From Planctomycetota bacterium (lineage in GTDB: Bacteria; Planctomycetota; Phycisphaerae; Phycisphaerales; SM1A02): a stretch of DNA of 64,000 bases. Below the pieces are notes generated by a model. It did no database searches and was not told the origin of the DNA. It saw nothing but the letters and a program-made list of their open reading frames with translations. The stretch's first letter is position 1; the number at the start of each line of letters is the position of its first letter. Below, piece after piece: positions 57,497 through 64,000 of the stretch. A program made the position numbers and the translations under genes. The stretch lies in the NCBI GenBank assembly GCA_003671025.1, contig QWPW01000010.1, forward strand, positions 19,052 to 83,051, in the 5' to 3' direction.

Positions 57497-59071
57497 ATGA
57501 AGACCACGAAGACCACGACAATCGCGTCGAACCGCCGCTTCCTTCTTGCGGCTCTTCTCTTGGCTCTCCCTTGCGCGCTACCGGCGTTCGCGGACAAGTT
57601 GGACAAGCAGGGCGCATCCGAGCGCGGCAGCAAACTCAATCAAGCTCCCGCGCGCGAGACACGATTGGCCGAAGAAGCAGTGGCGATGAAGGAAACTCCG
57701 CTGATGCTCGCGCAGCCTCCGCAAAGTGGCGAAGGATCCGAAGGCGGCGTCGCAGGTGCGTGCCCGCAAGTGATCTCGACCTACACCAACGCAAGTTTTG
57801 AAGGCGGTCAGTTCATCGCGCAAGGTGGTTTCGCCGAGCAAGAAATCGCCGCGTGTTCGTACACCGTTGCCGCGAGCGACTTCCCAATTCGCCTTGATCT
57901 CACCGAGATGATCTTCGCGACGAGCGCGAGCACAGTGAACACCACGACCAAGTGGACCGTGATGATTTGGCACGGCACGCCCGCGACGGGTCAGCTGGTG
58001 TACTCGGCTTCATCCGATGGAAAAATCTTGCCTCACCTCGTGATTCCTGCGGGAACCAACGGCGTGAACATCGCATTCGGTATCGATCCTGGTGACCCCG
58101 AGCAGATCATTCTGCAGGACAACGGATCGCACATGTTCAGCATTGGTTACCGCATCGACGATCACAACAATCAAGTGTCGAATCCATGCTTGGTCGCGCC
58201 GCCTTCGGGCTCCAATGCGTTTCCTTGCACCGACGTCGGCGGACTCGCGGCACCAACGACCAACTGGCTGTACATGCTCGATTGCGGCGCGTTTGGTTGC
58301 GGCGCGGGATGGAAGCGCTTCTCCGAAATCCCTGCGCTCTGCCGCCCTACAGGCGACTGGGTCATGCGCGCATCATGGACCTCGGTGAATTGTGTGCTGC
58401 CCGGCGCGTGCTGCTTGGCCAACGGAACATGCCAGTCAACCACTGAAGCCGCGTGTCTCACTGCGGGCGGAGATTTCAACGGCGCAGGCTCGACATGCAC
58501 GGCGCAAAGCTGCAGCTCGGGTCAAGGTCCATGCTGCTTCGCCGCGACGGGCGGATGCGTCACGCTTCCCTCCGCGAGCTGCTTGGCTGCGGGCGGCATC
58601 CCTGGGCCTAGCGGACAAACGTGTGCGGGCTACGTCTGTTTCCCCGAAGGCGCGTGCTGCCTGCCAAACGGAAGTTGCCTCCCATCTCTCACGCCGAGCG
58701 AATGCACCGCGGTAGGCGGCGTGTTCCAAGGCAACGCGACCACCTGTGTCGCTGGTCTCTGCCCCGAGCCCATGGGCGCGTCGTGCTTCCCCAACGGATT
58801 CTGCTTGACGCTCACGCAGGCCCAAGCGGTTGCCTCGGGTGCGACGTGGGCGGGCGCGGGAACCAATTGCGCGGACGGCAACGGCAACGGCACCGCCGAC
58901 GCGTGCGAAGTCTCTGATCCCGCCGACATCAACAACGACGGCTCAGTCGACGCCGCGGACCTCACGATTCTGCTGAACGCGTGGGGCACCTCGGGTGGAC
59001 CCGCCGATGTCAACGGCGATGGAACGGTTGACGCTGTCGATATCGCGCAGTTGCTCGCGTCGTGGGGATAA
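57497..59071 (+). CDS. Secreted protein with tandem Cys-rich GACCL repeats and C-terminal dockerin-like domain
   Basis: Signal peptide; repeats 'PGACCLANGTCQSTTEAACLTAGG', 'GPCCFAATGGCVTLPSASCLAAGG', 'GACCLPNGSCLPSLTPSECTAVGG'; 'ADINNDGSVDAADLTILLNAWGTSGGPADVNGDGTVDAVDIAQLLASWG'. Confidence 0.85.
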   Translation: MKTTKTTTIASNRRFLLAALLLALPCALPAFADKLDKQGASERGSKLNQAPARETRLAEEAVAMKETPLMLAQPPQSGEGSEGGVAGACPQVISTYTNASFEGGQFIAQGGFAEQEIAACSYTVAASDFPIRLDLTEMIFATSASTVNTTTKWTVMIWHGTPATGQLVYSASSDGKILPHLVIPAGTNGVNIAFGIDPGDPEQIILQDNGSHMFSIGYRIDDHNNQVSNPCLVAPPSGSNAFPCTDVGGLAAPTTNWLYMLDCGAFGCGAGWKRFSEIPALCRPTGDWVMRASWTSVNCVLPGACCLANGTCQSTTEAACLTAGGDFNGAGSTCTAQSCSSGQGPCCFAATGGCVTLPSASCLAAGGIPGPSGQTCAGYVCFPEGACCLPNGSCLPSLTPSECTAVGGVFQGNATTCVAGLCPEPMGASCFPNGFCLTLTQAQAVASGATWAGAGTNCADGNGNGTADACEVSDPADINNDGSVDAADLTILLNAWGTSGGPADVNGDGTVDAVDIAQLLASWG

Positions 59072-59387
59072 TCGCGGCGCCGAGGTTGCGTTAACGAAGA
59101 TTGCTCCTGACTCACCGCGACGGCCGTTTTCGCTGCGTTCGCAGCGATGACGTTGGCGCGGCAATGATGGCATAACTGTGCGATCCCTCTGAACTCTCGT
59201 CGACATTGAATCGTCGGATCCACCCACGACGGTTGTGACGCCGCCGTCTTGTGATTGCGTCTGTTTTTCGCAGACCGAGGTGGAATATCTTTGCGGATAA
59301 AGTAGGTTCTTGTCGGACGCGGTGTGTGCGGCGTGTGTACGCGAGTCATGCACGAGGCGTGTTTGAGGTGTTGAAAAGGGAATTCAT

Positions 59388-60611
59388 ATGAAGATCCGGG
59401 CGATTCGTTCAGCACTTATTCACGGCACGTCCATCGCGACGATGTCGCTTCTCGCACTCTCGAGCAGCTCGCTGTTCGCGGGAGAAGTCTGCGGCAACTC
59501 GGCGGGCGGAAGTTGCTTTGAGGTTCACGAGACCGCGGCGTGCGCCGATGCGGCGTGTTGCAGCACGGTCTGCGCGCTCGACCCGTTCTGTTGCGAAACC
59601 GAATGGGATTTCATCTGCCGTCAGTTGGCGGTGGATCAATGCAATCCTCCCATTCCCAGCAACGACACTCCCGCGGGCGCGACGTTCATCACCAATGCGG
59701 TGGTGCCGTTTAACACCGTCGGTGCCACCAATTCGATCGACACCGAAATTCCAGTGGGATGCGCAGGCATCTTCGGCAACCAGATTCTTCACGATGTCTG
59801 GTTTGAGTTCCGTGCATCGCGCACCGGCGGCGCCGAGTTCTCAACCTGTCCTCTCGCCGGAAGCTCCGCGCGCTCCGAGATCGACACGATCATCATGGTC
59901 CGCGACGCGGCCACGCTCGACATCATCGCGTGCGCCGATGAAGGGCCCCTGTGCGCCGGATACGCGGTCGCGAATTTCCCCACGGTGGCGGGCACACGCT
60001 ACCTGGTGCAAATTGGCGGACACGATTTGTATGTCGGTGTCGGCGTGATGGAAGTCAGCGAATGGGGGACGCCTGCGACGCCGAGCGCGAACAATCTGTG
60101 CGCGGCGGCAACAGCGATTGAACTGGACACAATCACCGCGTTTGATTTACTTGGCAGCACGCGCGACAACGCGACTTGCGCCGATATCGGTGTCGATGTG
60201 TGGTTCGAACTTGCCGCGGCTCCGAGCGATGGCGTGCTCGCGCTCAAAGCGTGCAGCAGCGAGGGCAACGTCTCGATGGAATGCGTGCTCGGTGATTGCA
60301 ACGGCGAGCGACTGTGCGCCGGCGATGCGACATGCGTTGATCCCGGCATCCTCATCGATGTGAACGAAGGGCAGACGATCTTCGTGCGCATCTCTGGACC
60401 GTCGGTCATCACGGGCACGTTCGAGAGCACCTTCACGGTTGCGAAGAATCCATGTCCCGCTGACCTTAATCACGACTCGAATGTGAACGCAAAGGACATC
60501 ACCACGCTGCTGGTGAACTGGGGCACGGTTGGTGCAGATGTCAACGGTGACGGACTCACCGACGCCGCCGATCTCACCGTCATTCTTTCGTCGTGGGGAT
60601 TCTGTCCGTAA
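59388..60611 (+). CDS. Secreted protein with C-terminal dockerin-like domain
   Basis: Signal peptide; 'PADLNHDSNVNAKDITTLLVNWGTVGADVNGDGLTDAADLTVILSSWGFCP'; two DVWFE-type repeats. Confidence 0.85.
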   Translation: MKIRAIRSALIHGTSIATMSLLALSSSSLFAGEVCGNSAGGSCFEVHETAACADAACCSTVCALDPFCCETEWDFICRQLAVDQCNPPIPSNDTPAGATFITNAVVPFNTVGATNSIDTEIPVGCAGIFGNQILHDVWFEFRASRTGGAEFSTCPLAGSSARSEIDTIIMVRDAATLDIIACADEGPLCAGYAVANFPTVAGTRYLVQIGGHDLYVGVGVMEVSEWGTPATPSANNLCAAATAIELDTITAFDLLGSTRDNATCADIGVDVWFELAAAPSDGVLALKACSSEGNVSMECVLGDCNGERLCAGDATCVDPGILIDVNEGQTIFVRISGPSVITGTFESTFTVAKNPCPADLNHDSNVNAKDITTLLVNWGTVGADVNGDGLTDAADLTVILSSWGFCP

Positions 60612-60707
60612 TCGCATACGAGCGCTGACAATTGCAGTGAACTCGTTCGCGCGCGCCGGCTGCACGCACCGTGCCCGCACGCCGCGCGCGTTTGGCACAA
60701 TGCGCCG

Positions 60708-61205
60708 ATGAACGCAGCACTTCTCGCAGTGGCCGCAGGGCTTTGTTGGGGTATCGGTGAAGTGTGTACGCGCAGCGCGTTACATGCGGGAAAGATCGGG
60801 CCACTGAGCGCGATCACGATTCGCTCGCTGGTGGCCATCCCGATTCTTGTCGGCGTGTATTGGCTGATGACACGCGGCGCCGCGGGACTACGCGTCGAAC
60901 CATCACTCACACAGACGGACAGCGCGACATGGTTCAAAGTGATTCTGGGTTCAGGCATCGTCGCGGGCGCGCTCGCGATGGTGTGTTTCTACAGCGCACT
61001 TTCGTTGGGCGAAGTTTCGGTGGTGAAGCCGATCGCATTTTCCATCGCGCCCGCAGTGGGCGTGCTCTTAGGTTGGCTGGTGTTAGGCGAGGAGATGAAT
61101 TTGCGCAAGGCGATTGCGGTGACGCTGATTCTTGCGGGTGTGTTGGTGCTGACGACAGGGACTCCCGCGCGCAAAGTGGTGGAGGCAAGTGAGGCTGCGC
61201 AGTGA
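60708..61205 (+). CDS. EamA/DMT-family transporter, single-repeat size
   Basis: 'LLAVAAGLCWGIGEVCTRSAL...FYSALSLGEVSVVKPIAFSIAPAVGVLLGWLVLGEEMNLRKAIAVTLILAGVLVLT'. Confidence 0.85.
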   Translation: MNAALLAVAAGLCWGIGEVCTRSALHAGKIGPLSAITIRSLVAIPILVGVYWLMTRGAAGLRVEPSLTQTDSATWFKVILGSGIVAGALAMVCFYSALSLGEVSVVKPIAFSIAPAVGVLLGWLVLGEEMNLRKAIAVTLILAGVLVLTTGTPARKVVEASEAAQ

Positions 61206-61316
61206 TGGTGATAGCGCAGGTGATGGATCGTGAAGACGATGAATGTGAAGGGGTGGACAAGCAGCGCCAATTGGGCGATACTCCGAAATCAATTCACCGG
61301 AAACGGTGAGACATCT

Positions 61317-61404
61317 GGAGAGGTGTCCGAGTGGTTGAAGGACCTAGTCTCGAAAACTAGTAGTGGGTTTATCCTGCTCGTGGGTTCGAATCCCACCCTC
61401 TCCG
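61317..61404 (+). tRNA. tRNA-Ser (anticodon CGA)
   Basis: Acceptor GGAGAGG/CCTCTCC, D arm GTCC..GGAC, anticodon stem CTAGT-CTCGAAA-ACTAG, long variable arm, T arm GTGGG-TTCGAAT-CCCAC, discriminator G; CCA not encoded. Confidence 0.95.
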
Positions 61405-61470
61405 TTAACAACCGCGCCGTGGTCGCCCTTATCAGGTCGAGCACGGCGCGGTTGTTTACGGAGAGGGTGG
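61393..61470. repeat. 29-bp near-perfect inverted repeat overlapping the tRNA-Ser 3' end
   Basis: ccaccctctccgttaacaaccgcgccgtg (61393-61421) vs reverse complement of 61442-61470: 28/29 identical, 20-nt spacer. Confidence 0.97.
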
Positions 61471-61588
61471 CGCTTGGCGCGCGCGAGCTCGACGCGATGT
61501 GCACGCGTGTCGCGGGCGCGCGCCAATCGCAGCAGCCGCAGCGCGGGACATTTGTCGTGTGCACGTTTGTCGTGCCAGCGCTGCGTCT

Positions 61589-61752
61589 GCGGATTGCGGA
61601 CTTCCAGCGGGGGATGTGGCGTGCGATGGCGTTTGAGGTTGACCGCTGGAAGTTCGAATCTTCCCGCGTGGGTTGGCTCGGGTGGAGATTGCGTTTGACG
61701 TGGAGTTGGGTGGGGGGCGCGGCGCTGCGCGCGCGGATTGCCGACTTCCAGC
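61589..61752. repeat. Direct repeat pair GCGGATTGCSGACTTCCAGC
   Basis: 61589-61608 and 61733-61752, 19/20 identical, in non-coding sequence. Confidence 0.85.
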
Positions 61753-62136
61753 AGTGGTAGCGTCGTGCGCGCTCGTGCCGATGTACACGCTTGGCTTGGG
61801 CGCGCAGACTGCCTGTCTTGTGTTGGTTGTCCAGGGAGCGTTCCCGGCGAGCATCCTCGCCGCGTTGTGTGTCCACGATCGTCGGGTAAGTTCACGAGGC
61901 AGACGACGGGGAGCAGCGCTGGGTCGCGGCGCGACAGTTAAGACTGCTTGAACTCACCGCTCAGGAGCCAATGCTCACCTTCGGCAACGACAAACGACAA
62001 AAACCGTCGCGATTTCGCGCAGCAGCTGGTCTGTATTGGCTATTCCCTGATGGCAGCGCAAGATGGACCTCCGGCGATTGGATAGCGCTCCACAACAACG
62101 GCAATGACCTGGAACTCAACACAAAGGGAGTGAAGA

Positions 62137-62910
62137 ATGATCTGCACGCCGACCAAGTGGGGCAGCCGAAAGTCGATGCAAGTTCTTGCGCCCCTATGTG
62201 CCTCTTGCTTCCTCGTGGCCGACGCAGACGCAGGGATCATTGATTTCGGGGGTAGGGTTCCGCTCGCATCCTTCGAGGTCGAGGATCTTGTCGACATCTC
62301 ACAGTTGGGGTCGTGGAATGGTGCGCCTGTTACGCCCGACAATCAGCCGAGCGCGTATCACCGTCGCTTGCACGCGTCGTTGGATTTTTTCTCTGACGAG
62401 ACCGATGCATCGCAAGTCTTCCTTCGAGTGAGCAACGTGGTGAGTACGCAAGGTGCGTGGTGGGGGGGCAGTGCGTTCATTAACACGCTCCTCACGAGCA
62501 TCGATCTCGCGCTGGCGGCAGGGGATGGAGAGGTTGGTATCACGGGAGTGAATTTTGACTATGCCAATCCAGGACAGTCCTTGCTTGGAACAGAGGTCGG
62601 GTCTCTCGAAAGTACGCTTGGATGGCAGTACGGAACTGGTCGCCTCTCGACGGCTTCTTCATGGACGTACGCCTTCGCGGAGTTCGGAGGGGTGACCGGC
62701 GGGACGATCCAAGAGGGCGGTGGTGTGTTCCTTCTTGGACTAGATCACTATGCATCCTCACTCGATTGGTCTGCCGCATCACTCACTCTCGGCTATGGCC
62801 TAGGGAACCAATTTCTGGTCGCGCAGAACACTGGAGTGCCCGCACCCGCAGCGGCCCTGATCGCACTGGCAGCTCCGATGTTTGCAACGCATCGTCGTCG
62901 GCGCGCGTGA
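62137..62910 (+). CDS. Secreted protein with PEP-CTERM-like (VPAP) C-terminal sorting signal
   Basis: N-terminal hydrophobic segment; C-term 'VPAPAAALIALAAPMFATHRRRRA'. Confidence 0.75.
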   Translation: MICTPTKWGSRKSMQVLAPLCASCFLVADADAGIIDFGGRVPLASFEVEDLVDISQLGSWNGAPVTPDNQPSAYHRRLHASLDFFSDETDASQVFLRVSNVVSTQGAWWGGSAFINTLLTSIDLALAAGDGEVGITGVNFDYANPGQSLLGTEVGSLESTLGWQYGTGRLSTASSWTYAFAEFGGVTGGTIQEGGGVFLLGLDHYASSLDWSAASLTLGYGLGNQFLVAQNTGVPAPAAALIALAAPMFATHRRRRA

Positions 62911-63185
62911 ATCGAGTTGATCGATCGAGAACTCACGCCTCGTCGTTTGTATCGAAATCGTACGAGTGACTTCCTGACACTCTAATTCGAGTCGCAAGCC
63001 CGATTAGTGCTAGTAGGACGCTGAACTAATCCTCGACGACCACCGAATTGGCTCGTGCCCGCCCCGGCCCACGAAGTTTTCTTCAACACTGCCGCCGACT
63101 CGATGTCGCGATCCGCACGGCTTGTTCAAGTCGCCCGCAGTGAGTCACGTCGCTGCTAGGGCATCGAGCGAGGCGGAGAAACCCA

Positions 63186-63371
63186 TCAGAGCGTAGTCCT
63201 CGCGGCACGGAACCCAATGTATGAGGGCATGAAGTCCGGATCGAATGCGTCGCGGAACGAGGAACGCAGGCTATTCGCGGTGTGCGCCGAGCGCACTTCG
63301 CTTGTCCGACCGGTGTTGCTTGCCGATGGAGCACTTCTGGCGAGCATCCTCGCCAAGTTTGGTGTAAACAA
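63186..63371 (-). pseudogene. Possible remnant of a formylglycine-generating-enzyme (SUMF1-like) C-terminus
   Basis: 'SLRSSFRDAFDPDFMPSYIGFRAARTTL' resembles the SUMF1-domain end; N-terminal part not recognisable. Confidence 0.35.
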
Positions 63372-63396
63372 ACTCGAGGCTGGCGCACTCCGATTG

Positions 63397-64000
63397 CTAG
63401 GCGCCTTCTTCTTGTTTCATGTCTGGTGCAGCCGTCTTGCGGACGGTCTCCCCTGCAACAACGACTGTCGCTTTGACTTCTTTGTTTGACTTCGTCCGTA
63501 GTGCGTTCTGGGAAACTCGCGCGATTTTCTTGCGGGCGTCGTCTGCCTTTTGGCCCTCCATAACTTCTCGCTTGAGTACTTCCGAGGCAAGTGCAAACTT
63601 AATTTCTTCAATGTCGATGCGCACGTCCGGAGAGACCCTGCGAAGTTCTCGCCGAATCACCTCAAGGACCGGATCAGTCAGCAGTGTTGCCCCGAGGAAG
63701 AAACGGCTCAATGCCTGCTTTTGGTTGTGGTACTCACCAAGCACCGACTTCATCCACCCTTCCTTGGCAAACAGGTACAGCGACTCGATGTCTTTCGCAC
63801 TCTTGGAAGTCAGAGCGGAGAAGTCGATCTCAAGCACCAATTCACATTCAATTGGCTTGGCAAAGGTGACTTTGTAAACCCGCCAAATCAGTCCGTTGGT
63901 AAGAACCACCCAATCGGTGCCTTGATTGGCGGCGTAATCGATCGCCTGTTTCACGTACTGGTCTTTGAGCTCGAGGCCGATTGCCTTTACCTCGATCAGC
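63397..64000 (-). CDS. HsdR_N-type (PD-(D/E)xK) nuclease-like protein, truncated at window edge
   Basis: Frame open to the edge: 'LIEVKAIGLELKDQYVKQAIDYAANQGTDWVVLTNGLIWRVYKV' with ExK motif and Q...YA...VVLTNG as in HSDR_N domains. Confidence 0.75.
   Translation of the reverse strand, partial: LIEVKAIGLELKDQYVKQAIDYAANQGTDWVVLTNGLIWRVYKVTFAKPIECELVLEIDFSALTSKSAKDIESLYLFAKEGWMKSVLGEYHNQKQALSRFFLGATLLTDPVLEVIRRELRRVSPDVRIDIEEIKFALASEVLKREVMEGQKADDARKKIARVSQNALRTKSNKEVKATVVVAGETVRKTAAPDMKQEEGA

Noticed and set aside
61393-61470. att site pair for an integrated element
   Set aside because: The tRNA 3' copy is inverted, not direct, and only 20 nt away; classical att sites are direct repeats. 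Island hypothesis kept separate.

Overview
GC-rich bacterial chromosome segment with Planctomycetota (probably Phycisphaerae-like) character, inferred from dockerin-like 'DxNxDGxVDAxDLxxLLxxWG' C-termini, GACCLxNGxC Cys-rich repeats, a VPAP variant of the PEP-CTERM sorting tail, and gene neighbourhoods. The window is densely coding. Most of it is housekeeping: ribD, fusA, mnmA, class I aldolase, gpsA, hpf-ptsN-ptsH, purN, uvrA, nrfHA, uvrB, gcvH, cmk, plsC, cca, rnpA/yidD, ClC, rpoZ, coaC. There is also a block of three consecutive SPFH/Band-7 proteins plus an ABC exporter, and a pair of tandem ClpP/NfeD-like secreted proteins. After a tRNA-Ser(CGA) at 61.3 kb the window changes to a sparsely coding, repeat-bearing accessory stretch that ends in a truncated HsdR_N-type nuclease. 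The most unusual signal is a recurring class of short tandem repeats (mostly 12 or 21 bp, each locus with its own sequence) at gene boundaries. In at least four loci the native stop codon is part of the repeat unit, so in-frame stop codons are tandemly duplicated. A second strong signal is a 29-bp inverted repeat (28/29 identical) that includes the 3' end of the tRNA-Ser gene. All calls are from reading sequence and ORF translations; no searches were run.
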